DNA from: Phoronis pallida | Taxonomy: Eukaryota; Phoronida; Phoronidae | Direction: 5' to 3' | Assembly (NCBI GenBank): GCA_028565715.1 | Contig: JAOXYC010228681.1 | Location: 1-16,147 of the forward strand | Length of the DNA stretch: 16,147 bases | Part shown: positions 1 to 8,495 of the stretch, one piece after another | How the letters are laid out: every line of letters starts with the position of its first letter | How positions within the stretch are numbered: position 1 is the stretch's first letter | Made by a program: the position numbers and the translations under genes | The notes under the pieces: model-generated | The model's input: the letters and a program-made list of their open reading frames with translations, nothing else | Databases searched by the model: none | What the model was told of the DNA's origin: nothing

Positions 1-53
1 TATAGGTATATAAATATATGCATATAATATATGCATATATTTATATACCTATA
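1..53. repeat. Perfect 25-bp inverted repeat (hairpin or cruciform)
   Basis: Positions 1-25 are the exact reverse complement of 29-53, leaving a 3-base loop (AAT, 26-28). The stem is almost all A/T but contains two non-AT islands, GG/CC near the base and GC near the tip, so the pairing is not merely a product of TA repetition. It lies at the edge of the TA-rich control region and could be a replication or transcription signal. Confidence 0.9.
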
Positions 54-159
54 CATGTATATATATACATATATATATGTTAATATTAGGGCATTTAAAA
101 GATAAATATTAATTATTTATATAAATATAAGTAATTTAATAAACAACAAAAGGAAGGGG
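1..159. other. Control region, right-hand part (before trnW)
   Basis: This is A+T-rich non-coding sequence with no tRNA or reading frame. It opens with a perfect 53-base hairpin, followed by overlapping TA palindromes at about 57-68 and 67-80, then a looser AT stretch with an A/G-rich run just before trnW. The window ends in similar TA repeat, so on a circle this joins 15854-16147 as one control region of about 450 bases. Its neighbours point away from it: trnQ, trnM and rrnS on the minus strand, trnW onward on the plus strand. That fits an origin of replication and a two-way promoter, but the role is inferred from position and composition only. Confidence 0.85.
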
Positions 160-221
160 AAAACTTTAAGTTAATTAAACTATAAGCCTTCAAAGCTTAA
201 AATAAGGTGTCTTAAGTTTTG
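160..221 (+). tRNA. trnW: tRNA-Trp (anticodon TCA)
   Basis: The gene folds as a cloverleaf. Acceptor AAAACTT (160-166) pairs perfectly with AAGTTTT (214-220); the D-stem is AGTT/AACT; the anticodon stem TAAGC/GCTTA surrounds loop CTTCAAA with TCA at 190-192. The T-arm is short, about 3 bp (AAG/CTT). TCA reads both TGA and TGG, in keeping with TGA = Trp in the proteins. It is the first plus-strand gene after the control region. Confidence 0.95.
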
Positions 222-225
222 GCTC

Positions 226-292
226 GACCTCGTAGTTAAGGTATAATATTAGACTGCAAATCTGAAGTCGTAGCTATTAGCTATTTTGGTCG
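226..292 (+). tRNA. trnC: tRNA-Cys (anticodon GCA)
   Basis: The anticodon stem TTAGA/TCTGA encloses loop CTGCAAA with GCA at 256-258. The D-stem is GTTA/TAAT and the T-stem GTAGC/GCTAT with loop TATTA. The acceptor is weak: GACC/GGTC pairs well but the inner positions mismatch (T-T, C-T). A shifted acceptor, TCGACCT/TGGTCGG, pairs better but leaves four bases before the D-stem, so the ends are uncertain by 2-3 bases. Confidence 0.88.
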
Positions 293-299
293 GCTACTA

Positions 300-362
300 T
301 TTACATTAGTATATTATGTATATTTGTCTTCCAAACAAAAGGACCTTATTTAGGATGTAAAA
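300..362 (+). tRNA. trnG: tRNA-Gly (anticodon TCC)
   Basis: Acceptor TTTACAT (300-306) pairs with ATGTAAA (355-361). The anticodon stem TTTGT/ACAAA is perfect, with loop CTTCCAA and TCC at 330-332. The T-arm is CCT/AGG with a 5-base loop. The discriminator A is followed immediately by the cox3 ATG, as expected if tRNA excision sets the mRNA end. Confidence 0.95.
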
Positions 363-1175
363 ATGGGTGGGCACTCATTTCATATAGTAGAATATAGTCC
401 TTGGCCTCTAACAGGTTCTCTAGGGGGGTTCTTTTTAGTATTCGGAACTGGTGCTTGAATGCACGGATACTCTTCTGTCCTAATAATTATAGGACTGGTA
501 GTAATTTTATTGACAATAGTCCAGTGGTGGCGAGACGTAACTCGAGAGAGAACTTTCCAAGGCCTTCATACTGAGGACGTAGAGCGGGGGATGCGTTACG
601 GGATAGTTTTATTTATCGTGTCCGAAGTTTGCTTTTTCGCAGCATTTTTCTGAGCTTATTATCATCTTTTAGTGGTTTCAGGGGTCCTGCACGGGGCATC
701 ATGGCCTCCAAGGGGGGTTCAGGGGTTAGATCCTTATGATATTCCTCTATTAAATACAGTGGTGCTGCTATGCTCTGGGTTTACTTGTACTTGAAGACAT
801 CATAGTCTGATAGAAGGAGATCGTAAAGGAGCTCTCCAAGGCCTATTCTTCACAGTTCTTTTAGGGGCCTATTTTACATTTCTCCAAGCGGGGGAGTACT
901 ATGAAGCATCTTTCAGTATTGCAGACGGAATTTACGGGTCACTTTTTTTCGTAGCAACAGGTTTTCATGGTCTCCATGTCATTATTGGAACTACTTTCCT
1001 TCTCGTTTGCTTTTTTCGGTTATATAGCTTTCATTTTTCAAGAGAACACCACTTCGGGTTTGAAGCAGCTGCTTGATATTGACACTTCGTAGACGTTGTT
1101 TGACTGTTTTTATTCTTCTCAATTTATTGATTAGGAGACAAAATCGAAGATATCGTAGCTGGGAACTACTTCTAA
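363..1175 (+). CDS. cox3: Cytochrome c oxidase subunit III
   Basis: Complex IV core subunit of the inner mitochondrial membrane; it stabilises the catalytic subunits and does not itself bind the metal centres. The frame runs from ATG at 363, directly after trnG, to TAA at 1173-1175 (270 residues, close to the family's roughly 260). Hallmarks are the N-terminal MGGHSFHMVEYSPWP, the WWRDVTRE segment near residue 60, [14 protein letters not shown], the GATFT-like stretch [27 protein letters not shown], and the C-terminal AAAWYWHFVDVVWLFLF. TGA codons fall at conserved tryptophans, for example in FFWAYYH and AAWYWHFVD, which fixes the genetic code. trnK begins 7 bases downstream on the same strand. 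Confidence 0.98.
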
Positions 1176-1182
1176 TAAGAGC

Positions 1183-1248
1183 TTACTAAATAGCTTATTA
1201 AGCTTAGGCCTTTTAATCCTAGGATGGTTCCCTGTAACCTTTAGTAAA
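1183..1248 (+). tRNA. trnK: tRNA-Lys (anticodon TTT)
   Basis: Acceptor TTACTAA (1183-1189) pairs with TTAGTAA (1241-1247). The D-stem is AGCT/AGCT. The anticodon loop CTTTTAA carries TTT at 1212-1214 on a stem with one C-T mismatch next to the loop. The T-arm is GGTT/AACC. Lying between cox3 and trnI, it keeps the first and last members of the mollusc-type K-A-R-N-I cluster, whose middle three are at 8436-8560. Confidence 0.93.
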
Positions 1249-1261
1249 TATTAATAATAAA

Positions 1262-1327
1262 GGCATTATGCTGGATAAAACAGATTACATTGATAGTGTA
1301 AAATATAAATTAATAATTTTTATGCTT
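1262..1327 (+). tRNA. trnI: tRNA-Ile (anticodon GAT)
   Basis: The anticodon stem TTACA/TGTAA is perfect, with loop TTGATAG and GAT at 1292-1294. The D-arm is CTG/CAG. Acceptor GGCATTA/TTATGCT has one T-T mismatch and one G-T pair. The T-arm is A/T-only, about AAATT/AATTT. It ends at 1327, one base before the nad3 start, which argues against the earlier in-frame ATG at 1268 as the real nad3 start. Confidence 0.9.
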
Positions 1328-1681
1328 ATGAAATTTCTATATATAGGGGCTATTTTTTGTTCTATTTTAGTTGCAGTTTTATTGGCAGTGTGCTTCCTTG
1401 TATCTTTCAGAAGGATATTAGATCGGGAAAAAGCTTCTCCTTTTGAGTGCGGGTTTGATCCGAGAGATTCCGCCCGCGTCCCCTTTTCTTTGCGATTTTT
1501 TCTTTTGGCAGTTATCTTTTTAATTTTTGATATTGAAATCGTTTTATTGATGCCTTTTCCGATGGTTGATAGAGCTTCTAACGGAGCAGAATATTTAATT
1601 AGAGGAATAGTTTTTTTATTGGTTTTAGTGTTAGGCCTTTTCTATGAATGGGAAGAAGGCTCTTTAGAATGGTCAAACTAA
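1328..1681 (+). CDS. nad3: NADH dehydrogenase subunit 3
   Basis: Complex I membrane subunit at the hinge between the matrix arm and the proton-pumping arm. The ORF is open from 1268, but that stretch is trnI. The ATG at 1328 follows trnI directly and gives 117 residues, the usual length. It shows the conserved loop [23 protein letters not shown], whose cysteine is the known redox-sensitive residue of ND3, then [12 protein letters not shown] in the second membrane segment and the acidic tail [10 protein letters not shown]. AGA codons read as Ser within FLVSFSSILD and DPSDSAR. It ends in a complete TAA at 1679-1681 and is followed by an unusually long spacer. Confidence 0.97.
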   Translation: [117 protein letters not shown]

Positions 1682-1895
1682 ATAAAGCTTCGACTAAAAG
1701 ATATTTGGCTAATAAACTATTTTAATATTTCGTCTCCTACAGAAAGTAATAAGGCTCTAGTAGCTAAATTAAACTTAACATAAGATAATTTCTTGTAGCC
1801 CGACCTTCAATAAAATCGGTATAAAATGGCAAGGTATTGAATTTTGGGGTCAACAGAGCTTAAAAAACAAGCTCTGGCCTCGCCGGCACGGGTGA
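1682..1895. other. 214-base non-coding spacer between nad3 and trnS1
   Basis: No tRNA with a sound cloverleaf and no coding frame is present; all 22 tRNAs are accounted for elsewhere. It holds several structures: a 7-bp pairing AGATATT/AATATTT at about 1700-1730, a partly paired end-to-end block at about 1754-1800 (GGCTCTA with TGTAGCC), TTCAAT/ATTGAA around 1807-1841, the perfect hairpin at 1854-1876, and a G+C-rich run at about 1876-1892. It may be the remains of relocated genes, or a second regulatory site. Confidence 0.7.
1854..1876. repeat. Perfect 8-bp stem-loop, light-strand-origin-like
   Basis: CAGAGCTT (1854-1861) is the exact reverse complement of AAGCTCTG (1869-1876), with loop AAAAAAC. 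On the minus strand the loop is T-rich (GTTTTTT), as in vertebrate light-strand origins, and a G+C-rich run follows directly. A function as a second-strand origin is a guess; the structure itself is plain. Confidence 0.55.
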
Positions 1896-1962
1896 AAAGA
1901 AAATTTATTTAGAATAAAGCTTCTAACTTTATTTTGGGGGGTTAAATTCCTTCCTTTCTTTT
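1896..1962 (+). tRNA. trnS1: tRNA-Ser(AGN), anticodon TCT, D-arm missing
   Basis: Acceptor AAAGAAA (1896-1902) pairs with TTTCTTT (1955-1961). The anticodon stem TAAAG/CTTTA can extend to 7 bp; loop CTTCTAA carries TCT at 1922-1924. Instead of a D-arm there are 12 unpaired bases, as usual for animal tRNA-Ser(AGN). The T-arm is G-rich (GGGG against CCTTC, with G-T pairs). It abuts the nad2 ATG at 1963. TCT rather than GCT fits reading of all four AGN codons. Confidence 0.93.
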
Positions 1963-2988
1963 ATGGGTTTCCCTTTTATTAGCTCTTTTTTCTTTATTCT
2001 CTGCTTTTCTATCTTTTTTTGCCTTTCCTCTAGAAACTGGTTTGGGGTGTGGTTAGGGCTAGAATTAAACATACTATCTTTCATTGTCCTAGTTATGGTA
2101 GAAAAAAGATCCAGTGCAGGCGAAGGCGCAATTAAATATTTTTTACTACAAGCTCTTGGAAGAGGCCTGTTTTTTTTGGGGTTTAGATTATCCTACATAA
2201 TAAGAGGCTCTTGAGGTGTTTTCATTCAACTTGATCCTCAGTCTATTTTGATTTTCATAGGTCTTGGCATTAAGCTGGGGGTCGCCCCCTTTCATTTTTG
2301 AGTACCTAGAGTAATAAGAGCCCTGAGGTGGGAAAGAGCTTTAATTCTTTCTACCGCTCAAAAAATCGGCCCGCTATTCTTCTTGCTTTATTTATCTTCT
2401 TTTAGGTTAAGAGAAGCTTTATGTTTAGCTGGAGGCTTAAGAGTTATAATTGGTGGGGCTGGGGGACTTAACCAAACACAAGTTCGTCCCTTGTTAGGGT
2501 ACTCTTCAATTAGTCACATAGGCTGAATATTAAGAATTGGTTTATTGTCTTTATTCTACTCAATCTTTTACTTTGCAATTTATCTATTGAGGAGGATTAT
2601 TATTTTTTGATTCTTAATAAGAGTAAATACTAATAGTATCAAGAATTTTCATTTTTCTAATAGGGCGGATAAAAATTATAGGCCTACTTTCTACTTAATC
2701 TTGCTGTCCTTAGGGGGCCTTCCCCCTCTGTTAGGGTTCTTTCCCAAAATAATAGCTTTTAATTTACTAGCAGAGTCCAATTTTTATTTGATTCTTGCGG
2801 TCCTTATCACTGGATCGTTAATAAGGCTATTTTACTATCTTAGGCTATTTTTCAACTGCTTTTTAACCAGAAAAATTCTCTGTAAACAGAGAGAGAATTT
2901 TATATCTTTTGAGCATAGGCCGCTGTTAAGGGGGCTTCTAGGGGGAGTTTTGCTTAGGGGGCTGTTACTCTTAGAAGCTGTTTATTAA
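1963..2988 (+). CDS. nad2: NADH dehydrogenase subunit 2
   Basis: Complex I antiporter-like membrane subunit that helps pump protons. ATG at 1963 directly follows trnS1 and TAA closes at 2986-2988 (341 residues, normal length). The sequence is hydrophobic throughout. Recognisable blocks are WLGLELNMLSF near the N-terminus, [61 protein letters not shown], and LLSLGGLPPLLGFFPK. AGA/AGG are used often and fall where serine is expected (YSSISHMGW has neighbouring AGR serines downstream). TGA encodes Trp in HFWVP and GWML. A 97-base spacer separates it from cox1. Confidence 0.97.
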
Positions 2989-3085
2989 TGACTAGAATTG
3001 TTATAGTAAAACGTATTAATTAGTAATTGTAACCTCAACAAGTAAAGTTTCATCGGGGGGCCTTTTAATAACATAGTTAACTTAT
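2989..3085. other. 97-base non-coding spacer between nad2 and cox1
   Basis: No anticodon arm that would make a tRNA is found. The ends can pair over 6 bp (TGTTAT near 2999-3004 with ATAACA near 3068-3073), enclosing about 63 bases, which resembles a decayed tRNA. It contains a run of six G followed by CC at 3055-3062. Confidence 0.6.
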
Positions 3086-4675
<1,590 letters not shown>

Positions 4676-4714
4676 TTAAATAACAAGCCTTGACTTGCTA
4701 AAATTTAAAAATTA
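4676..4714. other. 39-base spacer between cox1 and cox2
   Basis: A short A/T-rich spacer with no tRNA, although trnL or trnD can occur here in other animals. It may belong to the cox1 3' end or the cox2 leader. Confidence 0.6.
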
Positions 4715-5404
4715 ATGGCCAGCTGGTGGCAAATATACTTTTTGGACGGGGCATCTAATGCAATATTTCATTTAATCGGATTTCATGACTGAGTCATATT
4801 TATGCTTATTATTATTTGTGCTTTTGTCATATGATTATTAGCAGAAACTTTTTTTATACCTTGATGAACTCCTAAGCCAAATGTGCAACATTCTAGAGAA
4901 TATACTTGAACGATGGTTCCAGGATTTGCTCTGATGGTAGGAGGTCTTCCTGCTTTGCGCCTTCTTTTTATGATAGAAGAGCAGTCTATAATTCATGATA
5001 TTAGAGTTAAAGTAACGGGTCGTCAATGGTATTGAAATTACGAATATACTGACTTCAGAGGATTAGCATTTGATTCTTATATGCTTCCAGAGGATGAGTT
5101 ATCCTTAGGAATATTTCGTTTATTAGACGTAGACCATCGAACTGTTCTACCTGCAAATTTAAATATTCGATTTCTTCTTTCTGCAGCAGATGTTCTTCAC
5201 GCTTGAGCCCTTCCTAGTCTAGGGTTAAAAATAGATGCTGTGCCTGGCCGGCTAAATACTTTATATTTCACTTTCTTTCGTACGGGCCTATATTATGGCC
5301 AGTGTTCAGAAATTTGTGGAGCTAATCACTCTTTTATGCCTATTTCTTTGGAAGTTGTACCTACTGAGGACTTTCTTGGGTGAGCAGTTCTTAATTCAGA
5401 ATAA
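4715..5404 (+). CDS. cox2: Cytochrome c oxidase subunit II
   Basis: Complex IV subunit that takes electrons from cytochrome c through its binuclear CuA centre on the intermembrane side. ATG at 4715 starts [23 protein letters not shown] at 5402-5404 gives 229 residues, the normal length. There are two N-terminal membrane helices (about residues 20-45 and 60-85), then the aromatic electron-entry stretch GRQWYWNYEY and the CuA ligands: the His in DVLHAWALPSLG, then [13 protein letters not shown] with both Cys, the bridging Glu backbone site, His and Met. Several conserved Trp are TGA. It is followed by a 52-base spacer and trnD. Confidence 0.99.
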
Positions 5405-5456
5405 AGGCAAGCTCTCAGGGGGCGATAAACTGTGGCACTTTTAATTTAAGCTGATA
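5405..5456. other. 52-base spacer between cox2 and trnD
   Basis: Non-coding, with a G-rich patch (CAGGGGGCG, about 5417-5425). It shares the 8-mer CAAGCTCT with the hairpin region at 1868-1875. No RNA gene was recognised. Confidence 0.55.
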
Positions 5457-5523
5457 AAGAAATTAGTTAAAATACTCATAACGTAAGATTGTCATTCTTA
5501 AATTATTTCTTGAATATTTCTTT
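5457..5523 (+). tRNA. trnD: tRNA-Asp (anticodon GTC)
   Basis: Acceptor AAGAAAT (5457-5463) pairs perfectly with ATTTCTT (5516-5522). The D-stem is GTTA/TAAC; the anticodon stem TAAGA/TCTTA is perfect, with loop TTGTCAT and GTC at 5491-5493. The T-arm is ATT/AAT with loop TCTTG. An inner copy of ATTTCTT at 5505-5511 could pair with the same acceptor and suggests a T-armless tRNA, but the outer copy gives a normal cloverleaf ending exactly before the atp8 ATG. Confidence 0.93.
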
Positions 5524-5685
5524 ATGCCTCAGTTAGCTCCCATTATATGAATTTCTTTGTTCTCTTTCCTATGAATCATTTTAGTTTCCTGAATAATTTT
5601 CAGATGATTTTACTCTAAAAAGTCTTTTAAGGGGGAAAATTTAAAAATTGGCCCTGAAGCCAAGCTTAACATCTGAAAATGATAA
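5524..5685 (+). CDS. atp8: ATP synthase F0 subunit 8
   Basis: Short membrane-anchored subunit of the ATP synthase stator. ATG at 5524 directly follows trnD; TAA at 5683-5685 gives 53 residues, in the normal range. It starts with the family signature MPQLAPIMW, then has one membrane helix (about residues 9-30) and a charged tail (SKKSFKGENLKIGPEAKLNIWKW). Seven codons are TGA, all Trp. In most molluscs atp6 follows immediately; here it does not, and lies at 7652-8368 on the other strand. atp8 is the last gene of the long plus-strand block. Confidence 0.96.
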
Positions 5686-5781
5686 ATATTTAAACGTCTT
5701 TAAAAATATTCGTTCAGGTGCAGCCCGAATAAAAAATATTTTAGTGGGGTCAGAAGTATTTACACAATTAGCCTGGATATC
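5686..5781. other. 96-base non-coding junction, atp8 (+) facing trnF/nad5 (-)
   Basis: This is where plus-strand and minus-strand blocks converge. It contains a stem-loop: TATTCG (5707-5712) with CGAATA (5726-5731), and inside it GG/CC around TGCAG. No tRNA fits. A role in transcript ending or 3' processing is possible from position only. Confidence 0.6.
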
Positions 5782-5845
5782 TGTTGCAGGGTAATACCTC
5801 CTAAACAGCTTCAATGTTTTACTCTAATATATAAGCTACAGCAAC
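5782..5845 (-). tRNA. trnF: tRNA-Phe (anticodon GAA)
   Basis: Read on the minus strand, acceptor GTTGCTG (5845-5839) pairs with CTGCAAC (5789-5783) with one T-T mismatch. The D-stem GCTT/GAGT uses two G-T pairs. The anticodon stem AAACA/TGTTT is perfect, with loop TTGAAGC and GAA at 5812-5810. The T-arm is GGT/ACC. It lies downstream of nad5; the usual mollusc place is upstream. Confidence 0.94.
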
Positions 5846-5858
5846 TAGATTAAAATAC

Positions 5859-7592
5859 TTAAATTAATATAATGAATAAGAGGGCAAAGAGAAAAGTCAT
5901 AAATAAAAATAGTCTTACTATTTGATTCTGACTCTCTTTGACTTCATTCACTAGTTTTATAGAAGCTAGAAGGGCCCCCTGTCCCCCAAAAAGTTCTCTT
6001 CACCCTTGATCAATAGTTTTTGTAAGATATTTCCTTAACGTAAGGCCAAATTTAGTTCTAACTGTAGTGAATATAGTTGATAGAAATCATATAGTTCTAA
6101 GGCTATTTATTATAAAATAATTAAGAGACCCTACTTCAAAATGATTTTTACTCTCAAATCTAGTGTCCAAAACCAGGGCTAGAAATAAAGCTAGCCCTAG
6201 AAGCCTAATAATTATTATTTTTTGGCTAAAGGTTAGTATAATAATTCTTGGAGAAGAAAGTAAAGCCCAAGAAAAAAGTGCTCCCCCAAAAATTGCCCCC
6301 GCGGAAAGCACTTGCTCTGCTAGAACTACATTGTGGTCTTCATCTCCTGCTCTATATAAAGATGATTTCTTATGCCCAGCCCAGATAATAATTATAGAGA
6401 ACCGGACAGAATATATCAGGGTTAAAATTGTTCTAATAATAACTAAAATTACTATAATGGCTCTTTCTCTTTTTATAAAAAAAATCTCCAAAATAAGATC
6501 TTTTGAATAAAACCCTGCTATGAAAGGGGCCCCGCACAAAGCTAAATTTGCTGTGTTCAGACACGAAGCTGTAACTGGCAGGCTTTGTCATACGTTTCCT
6601 ATAAAGCGAATATCTTGAGATCCCCCGTGCTGATGAATTACATTTCCTGCGCAGATGAACAAAAGAGCTTTAAATAGGGCATGAGTTACCATATGAAAAT
6701 AAGCTACAGTCACTGCTCCGAGCCCCAGTCTTGTTATTATTACTCCTAGTTGCCTTAAAGTAGAGAGGGCAATGATTTTTTTTATATCAAACTCTTGTAT
6801 TGCACATATTCCTGCCATAATGCAGGTCAAAGACGCTGTCGCTAAACAAATAGTATTAAATCAAGCAGTTTTCTCTAAAAACGGGTAGAATCGAATTAAA
6901 AGAAAGATACCTGCCGTAACAAGGGTAGAGGAATGGACTAGAGCTGACACTGGAGTAGGGGCTGCTATTGCGGCAGGAAGCCAGCTACTAAAAGGAATTT
7001 GAGCTCTCTTAGTTATTGCAGCAATCAAAATAAATAAAGTTAATAAGGAGGAAAAAGAGGATTCGAACATAGTAAAAATATTTCAATGTCCTTGAACTAA
7101 AAGTCAGGCAATAGACACAATAAGTATAACATCCCCAACCCGATTTGCGAGAGCTGTAACTATCCCTGCGGCTAACGAGTTAGGGTTACTGTAATAAATT
7201 ACTAAAATAAAGGAAACAATTCCTAGACCATCCCAGCCTAATAAAAGAGCAATTAAATTAGGGATATAAATTAAAAAATTTATAGACAGTACAAATAATA
7301 ATACCACTATAATAAACCGTTTTACGAAAGGGTCTTCTCTTATGTAGTTAACACTAAAAGTAACAACACAAGAGGAAATTAATAAAACCGCTCTCCTAAA
7401 AATAGAACCATATAGGTCAAAAATAATGTTTATTTCAAATTTAATAGACCAAACTCTTAAAATCTCTCATCTTAAAAGAAACATTTGATTTGAAACTAGA
7501 CACCAGATAAGGGGGCCCAAAGACAATAAAAATAGCCCCCATAAAAGATTTCTTATTAACAGGGTGAAATTCTGATTTTTAAAGCTTACCAT
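5859..7592 (-). CDS. nad5: NADH dehydrogenase subunit 5
   Basis: The largest antiporter-like membrane subunit of complex I, with the long lateral helix at its C-terminus. Minus-strand ATG at 7592 to TAA at 5861-5859, 577 residues, typical for invertebrates. Landmarks are [32 protein letters not shown], the quinone/proton channel block [59 protein letters not shown] with its conserved His and Lys, and [17 protein letters not shown]. The C-terminus reads [18 protein letters not shown]. Standard-code breaks at about 6087, 6588, 6861 and 7104 are all TGA Trp. trnE lies 22 bases upstream and trnF 13 bases downstream. Confidence 0.98.
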
Positions 7593-7614
7593 TTATTTAG
7601 CTTAAAATCTTAGT

Positions 7615-7676
7615 ACCTTTAATTCAAAAAGAATCCCTATAGAATGAAAATCTATTGTGCTTTTACACCATAAAGA
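7615..7676 (-). tRNA. trnE: tRNA-Glu (anticodon TTC)
   Basis: On the minus strand, acceptor TCTTTAT (7676-7670) pairs with TTAAAGG (7622-7616), with G-T pairs and one mismatch. The D-arm is GTG/CAC. The anticodon stem ATAGA/TCTAT is perfect, with loop TTTTCAT and TTC at 7648-7646. The T-arm is TTC/GAA with a loop of T. Its 5' end lies inside the last codons of the open atp6 frame, so atp6 probably ends where this tRNA begins. Confidence 0.92.
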
Positions 7677-8368
7677 CAAGAATGCTCGTCAGAGTATAAT
7701 ATGATTAGTAAAGAAAAAATATAACCTTGAATAAGGCAAATTGCCATCTCAAAAATAAAGTAAAATATTCTAACTAAATAAAGAAATAAGGCCGAGACGA
7801 GTCCTCCCTTTAAAAGTAAAGTAGTCATAAAGGCGCCCACAAGTGTCAGCACAATATGCCCCGCCCCCATGTTAGCCGTTAGGCGAATGGATAGAGTAAT
7901 TGGTCGGACAGCAACCCTGACCAGTTCAACTAAGACTAAGAAAGGGTTCAAGGCCCTAGGGGCCCCCCTAGGCAGGAAATGGGCAATAAAAGAGTAATAG
8001 TTTCATCTTCCCCTTCTTAATAATAGACTCAACCATAAAGGCAGTGCAAATGATAGCCTAAACACTAGATGTCCTGTAACTCTAAATACATAGGGAACAA
8101 GGCCTAAAAGATTAAAAATGATAATTATGGGAAATAACCTAGAAATAACTAAATTTAACCCGCCAAGAGAGTTTCCTTTAGTTCGAGAAATCAGTCTATA
8201 GATAATTTCATTTGGCTGGAAAAGCACTGTCTCCCAGCGAGAAACTCTAGCTCAAAGTTTATTAAACATAATAAACAATCTTAACCTGGCAAGACCTCAA
8301 ACTAAAAATAGCCTTCCAAAAATAATACCATTGTGATCGTCAAAAACAGAGAAAATATCAGCTATCAT
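7652..8368 (-). CDS. atp6: ATP synthase F0 subunit 6
   Basis: Subunit a of ATP synthase; it forms the proton half-channels against the c-ring. Minus-strand ATG at 8368, touching trnN, begins MMADIFSVFDDHN. Conserved parts are the IIIIFNLLGLVPYVF helix, LVSVAVRPITLSISLTANMGAGHIVL with the essential Arg of the proton path, and FYFIFEMAICLIQGYIFSLLIILYSDEHS. The first in-frame stop is TAG at 7654-7652 (238 residues), but the last eight residues overlap trnE. The family usually ends near DEHS, so a T at 7678 completed to TAA by polyadenylation is more likely (230 residues). The gene is on the strand opposite atp8, an uncommon arrangement. Confidence 0.96.
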
Positions 8369-8435
8369 TTAAAGTAAATAAAAATTTATATCTTCTTAAT
8401 TAACAGTCAAGGGCTTCTTAAAGCTTTTACTTTAA
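8369..8435 (-). tRNA. trnN: tRNA-Asn (anticodon GTT)
   Basis: On the minus strand, acceptor TTAAAGT (8435-8429) pairs perfectly with ACTTTAA (8375-8369). The D-stem is GCTT/AAGC. The anticodon stem CTTGA/TTAAG has one G-T pair, with loop CTGTTAA and GTT at 8404-8402. The T-arm is A/T-only. Its 3' end abuts the atp6 ATG. Its first two bases appear to be wanted also by trnR. Confidence 0.94.
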
Positions 8436-8495
8436 TCAAGGGTCAATGGACCTTCTTCTGGGCCGAAACCAAACACATTAAAATGCTTCCTGAAA
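8436..8495 (-). tRNA. trnR: tRNA-Arg (anticodon TCG), 3' acceptor incomplete
   Basis: On the minus strand the D-stem is GCAT/ATGT. The anticodon stem TTTGG/CCAGA surrounds loop TTTCGGC with TCG, and the T-stem GGTC/GACC is perfect with loop CATT. Acceptor TTTCAGG (8495-8489) pairs with CTTGA (8440-8436) over five positions. The next two encoded bases, TT, belong to trnN and would mismatch. If the transcript is cut at trnN and A is added, the acceptor becomes fully paired. The 5' end abuts trnA. Confidence 0.9.

Noticed and set aside
1268-1327. Longer nad3 start at 1268
   Set aside because: This stretch is trnI; the ATG at 1328 abuts it and gives the normal protein length.
1753-1800. A 48-base D-armless tRNA-Leu(TAA)-like fold
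   Set aside because: The acceptor and anticodon stems contain mismatches, and a far better tRNA-Leu(TAA) exists at 13449-13515.
1834-1853. A tRNA-Gln anticodon arm with loop TTTTGGG
   Set aside because: No D-arm, acceptor or plausible 3' half fits; trnQ with perfect stems is at 15791-15853.
5457-5512. A T-armless tRNA-Asp of 56 bases using the inner ATTTCTT copy
   Set aside because: The second ATTTCTT copy at 5516-5522 pairs equally well, restores a T-arm and ends exactly at the atp8 start.
6163-6510. A 115-codon plus-strand frame opposite nad5
   Set aside because: Antisense to conserved nad5 sequence, with low-complexity composition and no recognisable domain.
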